NCBI GenBank assembly: GCA_012103455.1
Contig: WLWT01000001.1
Span: forward strand, 2,921,288-2,985,287
Source of the DNA: Gammaproteobacteria bacterium
GTDB taxonomy: Bacteria; Pseudomonadota; Gammaproteobacteria; HK1
Direction: 5' to 3'
Length of the DNA stretch: 64,000 nucleotides
Shown: positions 38,110 to 49,459 of the stretch, piece after piece
Numbering within the stretch: the first letter of the stretch is position 1
How the letters are laid out: each line of letters starts with the position of its first letter
The notes under the pieces: generated by a model
Databases searched by the model: none
What the model saw: only the letters and a program-made list of their open reading frames with translations
What the model was told of the DNA's origin: nothing
Program-made: the position numbers and the translations under genes

Positions 38110-38682
38110 GTGGCCGCCGCCTTTTATGTTGACACCATCGCCAATCACACCACTCAGGCCGTGCCAGAACAACTATTTTCGCCGATAAAACTCGTTGAGC
38201 GGGCTGCTGTTTTGCGTGGCACCGTGCCTCTCAACTCGTTTGAACGGCTTTTGGAGGCGGCAGGTGGCAGGCAAGCTGATGCGGTAGAGTACTGTCTGTA
38301 CTTTCGCCGCGATGAACACGGCAACGCGATAGTGACCGGTGAAGTGGCGGCGGTACTGGAACTCGAGTGTCAAAGATGCCTTGCGCGCTTCGCCCACAAG
38401 GTACGCGCTGAGGTGCAGGTGGAGTTCGTGAAAGAGGCGGACGCGCAGGCAAAGTTACCAGGCTTCGATGCGGTGTACGTGAAACAACCGGCGCCACTAG
38501 GATTATTTCTGGAAACGGAGTTGTTGCTCGCGCTTCCATTCGCACCGGCTCACAAACAACCAATGTGCCGTATTGATGAACGCTATGCTGAGGCCAAGGC
38601 CGATGATACCGCCTATACCAAGGCATCACCTTTCGCGGTGTTGCGTGAATGGGTGACGCCGGCTAATGGCCCAGAGCAGTAA
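38110..38682 (+). CDS. yceD: YceD-family (DUF177) protein
   Basis: A 190-residue protein linked to 23S rRNA accumulation in E. coli and always found before rpmF. The conserved CxxC lies in LELECQRCLARF. The N-terminal part has LRGTVPLNSFERLLEAAGG, and the acidic C-terminus is typical. GTG at 38110 gives a length near the family norm. The frame stays open further upstream, across the maf start, so the exact start is uncertain. Confidence 0.88.
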   Translation: MAAAFYVDTIANHTTQAVPEQLFSPIKLVERAAVLRGTVPLNSFERLLEAAGGRQADAVEYCLYFRRDEHGNAIVTGEVAAVLELECQRCLARFAHKVRAEVQVEFVKEADAQAKLPGFDAVYVKQPAPLGLFLETELLLALPFAPAHKQPMCRIDERYAEAKADDTAYTKASPFAVLREWVTPANGPEQ

Positions 38683-38755
38683 AGATAGATCGATAGGGGC
38701 GATGGGCGTGCGCCGCATTTGCAGATAGTTCAACTCAATCCGAGGAATCAACTGA

Positions 38756-38938
38756 ATGGCTGTTCAACAAAATCGTAAAACCCGCTCCAAACGCGGTATG
38801 CGGCGCGCCCATGACGGCTTATCTAAGCCGGTCCTATCGCGCGATCCTATGACCGGGGAGACTCACCGCCGCCATCACGTTACCTCGGACGGTTATTACC
38901 GCGGCCGCCAAGTCTTCGAGAATAACGAGGAAGATTAG
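38756..38938 (+). CDS. rpmF: 50S ribosomal protein L32
   Basis: A 60-residue basic ribosomal protein. Family hallmarks are [20 protein letters not shown] and [14 protein letters not shown]. Its place between yceD and plsX is conserved. plsX starts 3 bp after its stop. Confidence 0.97.
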   Translation: MAVQQNRKTRSKRGMRRAHDGLSKPVLSRDPMTGETHRRHHVTSDGYYRGRQVFENNEED

Positions 38939-38941
38939 CGC

Positions 38942-39967
38942 TTGACTCTTACTGTCGCCCTCGATGCGATGGGGGGAGACCACGGACCGTCCGTGGTCGT
39001 GCCTGCCGCGCTTAGAGCAGCACGTATGCGCGGTGATTTACAACTGGTGTTAGTGGGTGATTGCGCGCGTATCGAGCCTCACCTAAAAGGTGTACCCGCG
39101 GTGGTGAGGGAGCGATCCATCCACCTGCGCCACGCATCGCAGACGGTGGATATGGATGAGCCTCCGGCTCAAGCCATGCGCACCAAAAAGGACTCCTCAA
39201 TGCGCGTCGCCATCGATCTGGTGAAAAATGGGGAGGCACGGGCTTGTGTGAGCGCCGGTAATACAGGCGCGCTCATGGCGACGGCGCGCTTTGTCTTAAA
39301 AACCCTGCCCGGCATAGACAGGCCTGCCATCTGCTCCACGCTGCCAACCATAGACGGCATGACTCATATGTTGGACCTAGGCGCCAATGTGGAGTGCACC
39401 GCGCAGCATTTGGTGCAATTCGCGGTCATGGGCGCTTCTCTGGTGAGCGCTGTGCATCACGTCCCGAATCCACGGGTTGGCTTGCTCAACATCGGCGAGG
39501 AAGACATTAAAGGCAACAAGCAAGTCAAGCAGGCTGGACGCATGCTGGAAGCCTCGGCGCTCAACTACGTCGGCTATCTGGAGGGAGACAATATCTACAA
39601 GGATGTCGCAGACGTAGTCGTGTGTGACGGCTTCTCCGGAAACGTCGCCCTCAAGTCGAGTGAAGGGGTAATTCATCTGGTGAGCAGTTTCATGCAACAG
39701 GAGTTCGAGCGTAATCTTCTGACACGATTGGCCGGGCTCGCCGCGCTGCCGGTATTGCGCTCGCTGCGCCGCCGTCTTGACCCTAGGCGCTATAACGGCG
39801 GTGCTTTTGTGGGCTTGCGTGGCGTTGTGGTCAAAAGCCACGGTGGCGCCGACAGTTATTCTTTTTGCAATGCGATCATCGCCGCCGCCGAAGCGGCGGC
39901 TGGCGATCTCACCTCGCGCATCGAAACGCAACTCGGTGGAACGCTAGAGCAGGCAGTAGCTGGATGA
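38942..39967 (+). CDS. plsX: phosphate acyltransferase PlsX
   Basis: A 341-residue enzyme that makes acyl-phosphate from acyl-ACP for phospholipid synthesis. The motifs are [20 protein letters not shown], the [11 protein letters not shown] loop, and [17 protein letters not shown]. The start is TTG at 38942. Its stop overlaps the fabH ATG by 4 bp. Confidence 0.96.
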   Translation: MTLTVALDAMGGDHGPSVVVPAALRAARMRGDLQLVLVGDCARIEPHLKGVPAVVRERSIHLRHASQTVDMDEPPAQAMRTKKDSSMRVAIDLVKNGEARACVSAGNTGALMATARFVLKTLPGIDRPAICSTLPTIDGMTHMLDLGANVECTAQHLVQFAVMGASLVSAVHHVPNPRVGLLNIGEEDIKGNKQVKQAGRMLEASALNYVGYLEGDNIYKDVADVVVCDGFSGNVALKSSEGVIHLVSSFMQQEFERNLLTRLAGLAALPVLRSLRRRLDPRRYNGGAFVGLRGVVVKSHGGADSYSFCNAIIAAAEAAAGDLTSRIETQLGGTLEQAVAG

Positions 39968-40932
39968 AGTACGCGAGTATCAAGGGTACGGGAAGTTACC
40001 TGCCAGAGAAAATCGTTACTAACGACGAACTGGCGGCCATGGTAGATACCTCGGATGAATGGATCCGCGAGCGCACCGGTATCCACCAGCGGCACCGCTC
40101 GGCGGACGGGGAGGGCACCGGACAGATGGCCGAAGCCGCCGCACGTCATGCGATGGACGCAGCCGGCGTATCCCCTGAGGACATAGACCTTATCGTGCTG
40201 GGTACTACCACCCCGGACCGGGTCTACCCCGCCACCGCCTGCCAAGTTCAAGCGCGGCTCGGCATCGCCGGTTGCGCCGCCTTCGACGTGCAAGCGGTCT
40301 GTTCCGGATTCATCTATGCCCTGGGTGTGGCGGAGAAGTTCATCCGCACCGAAAGCGCCACACGGGCATTGGTTATAGGAGCAGACGTGCACTCGCGGTT
40401 GCTCGATTGGGCTGACCGGTCCACCTGTATTTTATTCGGCGACGGTGCCGGCGCTGTCGTTATCGAGGCGTCGGATGAACCGGGGATAATGTCCTCTCAC
40501 CTACACGCCGATGGGCGCTACGAGCCGTTGTTGTATGTGGACGGCAGTGTCGCAGATGGCTATGACGCACAAAGCGCCGGTCCAGCGGTCACCCGCATGC
40601 AAGGCAACGAGGTCTTCAAAGTCGCGGTCCGCACCCTGGGCCGAATTGTCGATGAAACCCTAGCGGCCAATGGCCTCAAGCGGCAGGCGGTGGATTGGTT
40701 GATCCCGCACCAGGCGAATCTGCGCATCATCCAAGCGACGGCCAAAAAGCTGCGCTTGCCCATGGACCGGGTGGTAGTGACGGTGGACAAGCATGGCAAT
40801 ACCTCAGCCGCTTCTGTTCCTCTCGCCTTGGACACGGCGGTGCGCGATGGCCGCATCAAACGCGGTGAGATTCTCCTACTGGAAGCTTTTGGTGGCGGCT
40901 TTACTTGGGGTTCTGCCCTGGTGCGCTTCTAG
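39964..40932 (+). CDS. fabH: beta-ketoacyl-ACP synthase III FabH
   Basis: A 322-residue enzyme that starts fatty-acid synthesis by condensing acetyl-CoA with malonyl-ACP. The catalytic triad is Cys in [13 protein letters not shown], His in [10 protein letters not shown] and Asn in [14 protein letters not shown]. The ATG at 39964 gives the canonical [15 protein letters not shown] start. It overlaps plsX. Confidence 0.97.
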   Translation: MKYASIKGTGSYLPEKIVTNDELAAMVDTSDEWIRERTGIHQRHRSADGEGTGQMAEAAARHAMDAAGVSPEDIDLIVLGTTTPDRVYPATACQVQARLGIAGCAAFDVQAVCSGFIYALGVAEKFIRTESATRALVIGADVHSRLLDWADRSTCILFGDGAGAVVIEASDEPGIMSSHLHADGRYEPLLYVDGSVADGYDAQSAGPAVTRMQGNEVFKVAVRTLGRIVDETLAANGLKRQAVDWLIPHQANLRIIQATAKKLRLPMDRVVVTVDKHGNTSAASVPLALDTAVRDGRIKRGEILLLEAFGGGFTWGSALVRF

Positions 40933-40969
40933 CCTTCAACCGTCTTTCACCGAATCCGAGAAGAGTGCT

Positions 40970-41926
40970 ATGAAATTAGGCATGGTGTTCCCCGGACAGG
41001 GGTCCCAATCAGTGGGCATGCTAGCGCAGTTGCATGCTAGCGAGTCGTGTGTGCGCACCACGTTCGAGGAAGCGTCCAATGCGCTCGCGTTCGATCTAGG
41101 CAAGCTCATGTTGGAGGGCCCCGAGCTAGACCTTAACCGTACCTACAATACGCAGCCGGCAGTGCTGACCGGAGCGGTGGCTATGTGGCGGGTGTGGTGC
41201 GCGCGGGGCGGCCCGCGCCCGGCATTACTCGCCGGCCACAGCGTGGGCGAATTCGCCGCTTTAGTGTGCGCCGAGGCATTGCCTTTTGCCGAGGCGGTAA
41301 GTTTCGTTGCCGAGCGTGGCCGGTATATGCAAGAGGCAGTGCCGGAAGGAGAGGGCGCCGTGGCCGCGATTCTAGGTCTTGATGATGGTGCGGTAGCCGC
41401 TGTGTGCGAGGAAGCGGCTCAAGGCGAGGTGGTCTGTGCGGTCAACTACAATGCCCCCGGACAAGTGGTCATCGCGGGGCATACCGCCGCCGTCGAGCGT
41501 GCTCTGCAAGGAGCCAAAGAGGCGGGGGCGAAAAAAGCCATGATGTTGCCGGTCAGTGTGCCCGTGCATTGTGAACTCATGCGCGCGCCTGGGGAGCGCC
41601 TGCTGCCGTCTATAGACGCGCTCAATTTAAGCGCGCCCCAAATCCCGATCATTCACAACGTGGACGTCAAGACCCATGTCACCGTGGATGAGATTCGGGC
41701 AGTGTTACGTCCTCATGTTTTCAGTCCGGTCCACTGGGCCCGCACCGTGCAGCATATGGCTGAGGCAGGTGTGGGCAACATGATTGAATCCGGTGCGGGT
41801 CGTGTCTTGTCAGGTCTGGCTAAACGTATAAGCCGCAGTATCGCCACCCATCCCATCTTCGATGATGCATCGGTGGACAAAGCACTCGCGGCACTGGGCA
41901 GCGCAGCAAAGGGGGCTATGCCATGA
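40970..41926 (+). CDS. fabD: malonyl-CoA:ACP transacylase FabD
   Basis: A 318-residue enzyme that loads malonyl groups on ACP. It opens with MVFPGQGSQSVGML. The active Ser lies in AGHSVGEFAALVCAEAL, the second His in PVHCELM, and the Gln-Gly-Ser loop is at the N-terminus. The ATG at 40970 starts directly before the family core, 37 bp after fabH. The stop overlaps the fabG start. Confidence 0.96.
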   Translation: MKLGMVFPGQGSQSVGMLAQLHASESCVRTTFEEASNALAFDLGKLMLEGPELDLNRTYNTQPAVLTGAVAMWRVWCARGGPRPALLAGHSVGEFAALVCAEALPFAEAVSFVAERGRYMQEAVPEGEGAVAAILGLDDGAVAAVCEEAAQGEVVCAVNYNAPGQVVIAGHTAAVERALQGAKEAGAKKAMMLPVSVPVHCELMRAPGERLLPSIDALNLSAPQIPIIHNVDVKTHVTVDEIRAVLRPHVFSPVHWARTVQHMAEAGVGNMIESGAGRVLSGLAKRISRSIATHPIFDDASVDKALAALGSAAKGAMP

Positions 41927-42660
41927 CCCCGCTTACCGGAGAGACGGCGTTGGTCACTGGTGCGAGCCGCGGCATTGGCGCCGGTATCGCCGATGAGCTG
42001 GTGGCCCTGGGCGCTTTCGTCGTCGGTACCGCGACCAGCGGCAGCGCGGTTGATGCTCTGGCCCGAAGATTGGGCGATGCGGGCGCTGCATATCGCTACG
42101 ACGCTTATGATTGGAGCACAGGGGAAGCGTTGCTGGCGGCACTGGCCGGTTCTGATCGAATGCCGGCGATATTGGTTAACAACGCCGCCATCAACCGCGA
42201 CACGCTCTTGATGCGGATGAAGGACAGCGATTGGTCGGAGGTTATAGACACCAACTTGACGGGGGTATTCAAGCTGACGCGGGGGTGTTTACGGGCCATG
42301 GTAAAAGCCCGCCATGGGCGTATCATCAATCTGACTTCGATCGTTGGGGCTACAGGCAACAGCGGTCAGGCCAACTACGCAGCGGCTAAAGCCGGTCTCA
42401 TCGGTTTCGGTAAATCCTTGGCCCGGGAAGTGGCCTCGCGCGGCATCACCGTCAATTGCGTATCGCCAGGCTTCATAGACACGGATATGACCCGTGCGCT
42501 CACTGAACAGCAGTGCGAGGCATTGACCACACAGATCCCGATGGGGCGTCTAGGCAGCCCCGTGGATGTGGCCAAGTGCGTAGCATTCTTAGCCTCTAAT
42601 GACGCCGCCTATATCACGGGACAAACACTGCATGTAAACGGTGGTATGCTGATGTACTAA
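41923..42660 (+). CDS. fabG: 3-oxoacyl-ACP reductase FabG
   Basis: A 245-residue short-chain dehydrogenase that performs the first NADPH reduction of the elongation cycle. The nucleotide motif is TGASRGIGAGIA. The catalytic Ser-Tyr-Lys lie in INLTSIVGATGNSGQANYAAAKAG (Tyr-x3-Lys in YAAAK), and the NNA motif is VNNAAINRD. It ends with the usual YITGQTLHVNGGMLM. Confidence 0.97.
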   Translation: MTPLTGETALVTGASRGIGAGIADELVALGAFVVGTATSGSAVDALARRLGDAGAAYRYDAYDWSTGEALLAALAGSDRMPAILVNNAAINRDTLLMRMKDSDWSEVIDTNLTGVFKLTRGCLRAMVKARHGRIINLTSIVGATGNSGQANYAAAKAGLIGFGKSLAREVASRGITVNCVSPGFIDTDMTRALTEQQCEALTTQIPMGRLGSPVDVAKCVAFLASNDAAYITGQTLHVNGGMLMY

Positions 42661-42825
42661 TATGTGCTTCATAAAAAAGATTAACTTTTCTCTGCAACAC
42701 CTTGATTCTCAACAGAGTTTCTTGTAAATGTTGCATTCCCGTAATACCTTGAAAAGGTTCCTTATTTCACTAAACTACGCCTCGTGCCCTGTGTGGTATG
42801 TACGTATGGGAGGATACAAATCGTC

Positions 42826-43065
42826 ATGAGCACGTTCGAAGAACGCGTCAAACAGATAGTTGTTGAGCAGCTTGGCGTGAAAGAGGAGGACGTATCCGGG
42901 GATTCGTCCTTTGTTGATGATCTCGGTGCTGACTCTTTAGATACCGTTGAACTCGTAATGGCTTTCGAAGAAGAATTCAATTGCGAGATCCCGGATGAAG
43001 AAGCCGAGAAAATTACGACTGTGCGCGAAGCGTGTAGCTACATTAGTGCTAATGCAGAACTTTAA
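42826..43065 (+). CDS. acpP: acyl carrier protein
   Basis: A 79-residue acidic four-helix carrier. The phosphopantetheine Ser lies in [21 protein letters not shown]. The ATG at 42826 follows GGGAGGA at the normal distance. It has a 165-bp upstream gap from fabG that may hold its own strong promoter. Confidence 0.98.
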   Translation: MSTFEERVKQIVVEQLGVKEEDVSGDSSFVDDLGADSLDTVELVMAFEEEFNCEIPDEEAEKITTVREACSYISANAEL

Positions 43066-43151
43066 GGCGCAGGCAGGCCCCTACCAATTTGAACAAAGCT
43101 GAGTTAGGCGGTCTGCTGAGTCCAAGATACCCTGGCCGGGGATACCTTAGA

Positions 43152-43184
43152 AGCCACGCTAGCCTTGGCCGGCGTGGCTCTTTC
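43152..43184 (+). terminator. hairpin terminator after acpP
   Basis: An 8-bp stem (agccacgc / gcgtggct) with a 12-base loop is followed by CTTTCAT, 86 bp after the acpP stop. The short T-run suggests a moderate terminator, which would let acpP be expressed above fabF. Confidence 0.6.
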
Positions 43185-43320
43185 ATATACCGCATCCATC
43201 TCTGATTTCATTGCAGGCCGCGTAATGGCTAGCCCTGCGTCAAGACAAACCGACTAATACGGGACTAAGATCCAGGCTCGATAAGAGTACCGGGACATTA
43301 GTCCTGAGCGAGGTAGTACC

Positions 43321-44559
43321 GTGAGACGTCGAATAGTAGTGACCGGATTGGGGTTAGTGACGCCCGTGGGCAATACCGTGGCCGATACCTGGGAGGCAAT
43401 CAAGGCTGGGCGTAGCGGCATAGCTCCCATCGATCTATTCGATGTTTCCAATTTTCCTAGCCGCATCGGCGGCACCGTCAAAGACTTTGACAAAGACACC
43501 TACCTCAGTGCCAAAGACGCACGCAAAATGGATCCCTTCATCCACTACGGCATCGCCTCGTGTATTCAAGCAATCGAAGACTCCGGTGTAGAGATCAGCG
43601 ATGAGAATGCGGCCCGCATAGGCATAGCGTACGGCTCAGGTATAGGCGGCCTGCCAGGCATTGAGCGGGGTCATGATAGTTATCTGGCTGGCGGACCGCG
43701 GAAGATCTCCCCCTTTTTTGTGCCATCGAACATCATCAATATGGTCGCCGGCAATCTGTCGATCCGCTACGGCATAAAAGGGCCCAGCTACGGCATTGTG
43801 GCCGCGTGCGCCACCGGTACTCACAATATCGGCGATGCGGCACGCATGATCGAACGCGGTGACGTTGACGTCATGATCGCCGGGGGCTCAGAGATGGCGA
43901 TGTCCCCCACTGGACTTGGCGGCTTCGCTGCTGCCAAAGCGTTATCGACCCGCAATGACGAGCCGGAGCAGGCGAGCAGACCGTGGGATGTGGAGCGTGA
44001 TGGTTTCGTACTGGCTGATGGTGCCGGCGCCTTGGTGCTCGAATCGCTGGAGCATGCGACAGTGCGCGGTGCGCCGATCTATGCCGAAGTGAGGGGCTTT
44101 GCCATGACCAGCGATGCCTATCACATGACGCTGCCGCCCGATGATGCCGATGGTGCGAGCCGCTGCATGAACCTGGCATTAGCAGATGCGGGTGTCAATC
44201 CTGATGAAGTCGATTACATCAATGCCCATGGAACATCGACACCGGCGGGAGATGTGGCTGAGACACGGGCCATAAAAATGAGCTTGGGCGATGCGGCCAG
44301 TAAAGTAGCCATCAGCTCGACCAAATCCATGATCGGCCACCAACTAGGCGCGGCGGGCAGCGTTGAGGCGGCGTTTTGCGTATTAGCGATCCGCGATCAA
44401 GTGGCGCCGCCGACCATCAATTTGGATAATCCCGGCGAGGGTTGCGACCTCGATTATGTACCGCACACTGCCCGTGAGATGAAGATCGCTATCACTGTCA
44501 GCAACTCGTTCGGATTCGGTGGTACCAACGGTTCGTTGGTGTTCAGCCAACTCACCTGA
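43321..44559 (+). CDS. fabF: beta-ketoacyl-ACP synthase II FabF
   Basis: A 412-residue elongating condensing enzyme. The catalytic Cys is in [14 protein letters not shown] and the two His are in [11 protein letters not shown] and [13 protein letters not shown]. The C-terminus has [14 protein letters not shown]. The start is GTG at 43321, giving [16 protein letters not shown]. mltG follows directly; pabC, often between them, is absent. Confidence 0.97.
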   Translation: MRRRIVVTGLGLVTPVGNTVADTWEAIKAGRSGIAPIDLFDVSNFPSRIGGTVKDFDKDTYLSAKDARKMDPFIHYGIASCIQAIEDSGVEISDENAARIGIAYGSGIGGLPGIERGHDSYLAGGPRKISPFFVPSNIINMVAGNLSIRYGIKGPSYGIVAACATGTHNIGDAARMIERGDVDVMIAGGSEMAMSPTGLGGFAAAKALSTRNDEPEQASRPWDVERDGFVLADGAGALVLESLEHATVRGAPIYAEVRGFAMTSDAYHMTLPPDDADGASRCMNLALADAGVNPDEVDYINAHGTSTPAGDVAETRAIKMSLGDAASKVAISSTKSMIGHQLGAAGSVEAAFCVLAIRDQVAPPTINLDNPGEGCDLDYVPHTAREMKIAITVSNSFGFGGTNGSLVFSQLT

Positions 44560-44578
44560 CAATGATAGGCGCCTGACC

Positions 44579-46248
<1,670 letters not shown>

Positions 46249-46253
46249 ATCGG

Positions 46254-47201
46254 ATGGAGATTTATCCGTGGCATGCTAAAACCTGGCGCCGCCTGTTTGG
46301 GATTATCAACGAGGGCAGGGTGCCTCATGCATGGGTACTCAGTGGTCCGCTCTACACGGGCAAGTCGAAGTTCGCAAAGCAATTGAGTTTCGCTTTGTTG
46401 TGCGAGCGTCGGCGCGAAGAGGGCGCCTGCGGGCAATGCCGGAGTTGCCGCCTCGCGGTGCAAGGCGCTCATCCGGACTTCTTGCATATTAAGATACCGG
46501 AACAAAAGCAGGAGATCGGCATCGACGCGGTCCGGGAGATGACCAGCCAAGCTATGCTCACCCGGCAACTGGCGGCTTATAAAACGATCATCATAGAACC
46601 GTTAGACGCGATGGGCCTTAGCGCGGCGAATGCGCTCCTCAAGATCCTTGAAGAACCTCCCGAGGGTACAGTTTTTATCAGCATCACCCACCGCCGCTCC
46701 GCCGTCTTGCCAACTATCATGAGCCGGTGCCAGAGGATCGATCTGCCAGCGCCGGCGAGGAAAAACGCGCTGCGATGGTTGCACACTCAAATAGCCGAGG
46801 AGCGGGTGGAGGAGTTATTAGACGCGGCTGAAGGTCTGCCTTTACGCGCTCTTCAGTTGTCCGAGGACCGGGATATCTTGAATTTGAGGGCCAATCTGCG
46901 GCGCGATCTATCTGCTCTCATGCGCGGGCATCTAGCGCCGCTGGAGGCGGCCAAGGAATGGAGCAATGCACCGCTTGATGAAACGGTCGCCTGGATGCTA
47001 TCCCTCGGTCACAATCTCATTAAGCAGTGCATGAGCGATCCCGCAAGTGCGCCCAAGTTGGACGTACGTGCCCTATACGCCATACTGGACGAGGTAGCCG
47101 AGGCGAAACGTGCCCTGGCCGAACGGGCTAATCTCAATGGCACACTCATGCTGGAAACATTGGCGCTGGCATGGGCGGGAGCGGCGCGCCAGGAACGTTG
47201 A
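46254..47201 (+). CDS. holB: DNA polymerase III subunit delta'
   Basis: A 315-residue clamp-loader subunit. It has a P-loop-like GPLYTGKSKFA and the Zn-binding CGQCRSC. The SRC motif (IMSRCQRIDLP) and ANALLKILEEPPEGT are typical of delta' and gamma. The ATG at 46254 gives MEIYPWHAKTWRRL, matching family starts. pilZ and tatD, the usual next genes, are missing. Confidence 0.95.
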   Translation: MEIYPWHAKTWRRLFGIINEGRVPHAWVLSGPLYTGKSKFAKQLSFALLCERRREEGACGQCRSCRLAVQGAHPDFLHIKIPEQKQEIGIDAVREMTSQAMLTRQLAAYKTIIIEPLDAMGLSAANALLKILEEPPEGTVFISITHRRSAVLPTIMSRCQRIDLPAPARKNALRWLHTQIAEERVEELLDAAEGLPLRALQLSEDRDILNLRANLRRDLSALMRGHLAPLEAAKEWSNAPLDETVAWMLSLGHNLIKQCMSDPASAPKLDVRALYAILDEVAEAKRALAERANLNGTLMLETLALAWAGAARQER

Positions 47202-47214
47202 CGCCGAGAGCTAG

Positions 47215-47778
47215 CTATAGCGCTGTGATGTCGTCGATAGCGGCCTTAATACGCTTTGCTTTAATGACGCCTTGTACATGCTCTGTTGTCCTACGGTACC
47301 GGCCCGATAACGGATCGCGGTGCACGTAAACAGCGGTTCTGGCGGATGTGCGGCGTACATCAATAACCCAATATTCCGCAATAGCATGGCGCGCGTATAG
47401 CATTGCTTTCTCACCTCGGTCTAAAGATAGCGAGGAATCGGCGACTTCGATGACAAGTAGCGTATCGCCAGCACTCGGGTGATGTGCATCGTAGTCACCG
47501 GAACGCACGAGCACGAGGTCGGGCTCCGGCCATGTATCTTCAGCCAATGCGAGTGGTTGTTGCACTCGCAGATGAAACAAGCCGGTATCGAGTTGAGCAC
47601 TAAGGTTGTGCATGAGCGTGGTGACGACGTTCGCGTGTCGTGGATTTATCGGCACCATTCGAAGCAGTTCCCCCTCGATCAACTCAAGGCGCTCTCTAGG
47701 GTCGATGAGGCCGGATTGAATCGCCTGAAAGTATCTCGCTGCCGTCCACTGCCAACGCGCTTGTGTCAATACGCTCAT
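47215..47778 (-). CDS. Uma2-family (DUF820) putative endonuclease
   Basis: A 187-residue protein of the DUF820/Uma2 family, which has a PD-(D/E)xK nuclease-like fold and unknown role. Seen are RLELIEGELLRM, the WPEPDLVLV strand carrying the Asp, DTLLVIEVADSSLSLDRGEKAMLYA with the Glu, and EYWVIDV. It is alone, convergent with holB, and lies beside the tRNA-Leu gene. It is abundant in cyanobacteria and sporadic elsewhere, so acquisition by transfer is likely. Confidence 0.88.
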   Translation of the reverse strand: MSVLTQARWQWTAARYFQAIQSGLIDPRERLELIEGELLRMVPINPRHANVVTTLMHNLSAQLDTGLFHLRVQQPLALAEDTWPEPDLVLVRSGDYDAHHPSAGDTLLVIEVADSSLSLDRGEKAMLYARHAIAEYWVIDVRRTSARTAVYVHRDPLSGRYRRTTEHVQGVIKAKRIKAAIDDITAL

Positions 47779-47952
47779 CGTTCGCTGGCCTCCAGCAACG
47801 GTTGCAATCCCTCTAGATAAGCCGAGTTCGCCCGGTGGCTTTCTTTGTCATTGTAGTCAGTCGCCCAATGTTGCGGAATATGAAAGTTCGCATAATGTAT
47901 ATTATGTAAAGTTCATGATCCCCTAGGCACCGATTCATCAGGTGGCCGAAAT

Positions 47953-48039
47953 TGGTGCCCGGGGCCGGACTCGAACCGGCATGGCGTTTCCGCCCACGGA
48001 TTTTAAGTCCGTTACGTCTACCAATTTCGTCACCCGGGC
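47953..48039 (-). tRNA. tRNA-Leu (UAA)
   Basis: An 87-nt class II tRNA with encoded CCA. The acceptor stem is GCCCGGG / CCCGGGC, the anticodon loop reads CTTAAAA (anticodon TAA), there is a long variable arm, and the T-loop is GGTTCGAGTCC. In E. coli the same gene (leuZ) ends the pgsA-Gly-Cys-Leu string; here it is 5.6 kb from tRNA-Cys. Confidence 0.96.
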
Positions 48040-48328
48040 ATGGCGCAGCATTGTAATGGAGGTTACCCGCCATGCCCATGGACGAGCCTTCTCAATCATC
48101 AACAACGCCTTCGCCAGTGTACCCGGCCACGGCACCCAGCCACTATTGGGGTTTTCATCGATCAGTTGTAAGACGCGAGCATTGGGCACCCTTCACAGAA
48201 CTCACCTCGCCGCTGGTGTCATTGATGGTGAGTTCCTTCGGGATCCATCTCGTTCGGCTATAATGGAAACCTGCGGATGGGGGCTGTTCCCCTGCCCTCC
48301 TCAGTGGCCACACCACTTCGCCCGCTCT
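48040..48328. other. gap between tRNA-Leu and the methyltransferase gene
   Basis: About 290 bp with no recognised gene. It should contain the promoter of tRNA-Leu on the minus strand. A TATAAT box on the plus strand at about 48259-48264 has no clear -35 partner and no evident gene behind it. Confidence 0.4.
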
Positions 48329-49459
48329 TCACGCAAGTCCTGCCCAGAGATCATATTCGGGTAACGGCTTGCTTTTATGTCGTAGAAAAGCGTCAGCTTG
48401 CCGCTTACCCCCTGGCGCAGATCCTGCCTGATGCACACTGCGAATAGACCACACACTACCGTCAAACGATCTTCGCACCAGCTCCAAGGGATCAACCCGC
48501 CGATCGGTGATACCCCCAAACCGCAGTACTAGCGTCGCCTCGGGAGTGCAGACTTTCGCCGCATTGTTCCACACCGTTTTGAGATCGCTAGCGAACTCAC
48601 CGGGACTCGAGTGCATGATCTGCCGTTCACTGGTGTAGTCCACTCGCTCGGCTCCCCCTAGGAACCAATAACGCAACCACTGATCAGAAATATAAGTACG
48701 CATGCCGTAGTACGGCGGTGAGGTTATGACCCATGAAAAGCGCGCGCCGTCCTTATCGGGTACTAACGATTCGGCTTCGCGGCTGTCACCGAGACGAACC
48801 TGGCCTAGACCAACCGAGCCATTGCCCTCAGGCGCAGCCTGGTAATAGCGCTGTGCCCGCCGCTCGATAATATCTAGCACGTCAACGCGCAATGGATAAC
48901 AGTTGCGCTCGCGCCAGTAGCGTGCCGCATATCCCGGCTTCGGTGCGTAAGTCCGCGGGCTTTGATTGGAAAAGTAGCTCTGAAAAGTTTTTTGCCGCGG
49001 ACCGTGCAGAGCACCGAGGATGATGCCCCGCAGGGCGATGCGAACGGCGGTTGAACAGTCCTGCAAAAGAGCCGTCCTGAACCCGCACAGCGCCACTAAT
49101 ACATCGGGATGATATGCCCACTCCCAGAACTCTCCAGCGGGGACTTCGCAGGGCTCGGTACAGGCCAAAATATCCTTCGCTTCGGCCATGATTTGTAAAG
49201 CGCTAGGCGGTACCAATTTCGCCCCGGTAATGGCAGCGGCCACCGGACTCGAATCGACCCCCAGCGAACCCAGGCCAAGCATCTTGGCGGCGAAGTTGGT
49301 CGTTCCGCGCCCGCAAAACGGATCGAGCACGGCTTGTTCACGCTTCGCCCGTCGGCGCAAAATGCCTAGAGGAAAGGCCAGGGGAAACATGGTGAAGTAG
49401 GGGCAGATGGAGTTCAGCGCGGTATTCGCTCCCGCAGTATTCGCTCCCTGCGCGTTCAT
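48329..49459 (-). CDS. site-specific DNA methyltransferase (nurA-herA-linked)
   Basis: A 376-residue SAM-dependent amino-methyltransferase (N6-adenine or N4-cytosine type). SAM-binding motif I is DPFCGRGT at residues 46-53; the catalytic motif IV is TSPPY at 246-250. A stretch of about 190 residues between them would hold target recognition. It is the last gene of a three-gene operon; its start overlaps the stop of the HerA-like gene by 4 bp. The N-terminus has a 15-bp duplication (GANTA twice). The sequence target is unknown. It may mark self DNA for the nuclease upstream. Confidence 0.88.
   Translation of the reverse strand: MNAQGANTAGANTALNSICPYFTMFPLAFPLGILRRRAKREQAVLDPFCGRGTTNFAAKMLGLGSLGVDSSPVAAAITGAKLVPPSALQIMAEAKDILACTEPCEVPAGEFWEWAYHPDVLVALCGFRTALLQDCSTAVRIALRGIILGALHGPRQKTFQSYFSNQSPRTYAPKPGYAARYWRERNCYPLRVDVLDIIERRAQRYYQAAPEGNGSVGLGQVRLGDSREAESLVPDKDGARFSWVITSPPYYGMRTYISDQWLRYWFLGGAERVDYTSERQIMHSSPGEFASDLKTVWNNAAKVCTPEATLVLRFGGITDRRVDPLELVRRSFDGSVWSIRSVHQAGSAPGGKRQADAFLRHKSKPLPEYDLWAGLA
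49419..49448 (-). repeat. 15-bp tandem duplication at the start of the methyltransferase gene
   Basis: Two 15-bp units (plus strand cgcrgtattcgctcc) encode GANTA-GANTA near the N-terminus. The frame is kept. Confidence 0.88.

Noticed and set aside
47942..48364. 140-residue plus-strand frame and an 83-residue minus-strand frame near 48 kb
   Set aside because: Both run through the tRNA-Leu gene; no protein family was recognised.
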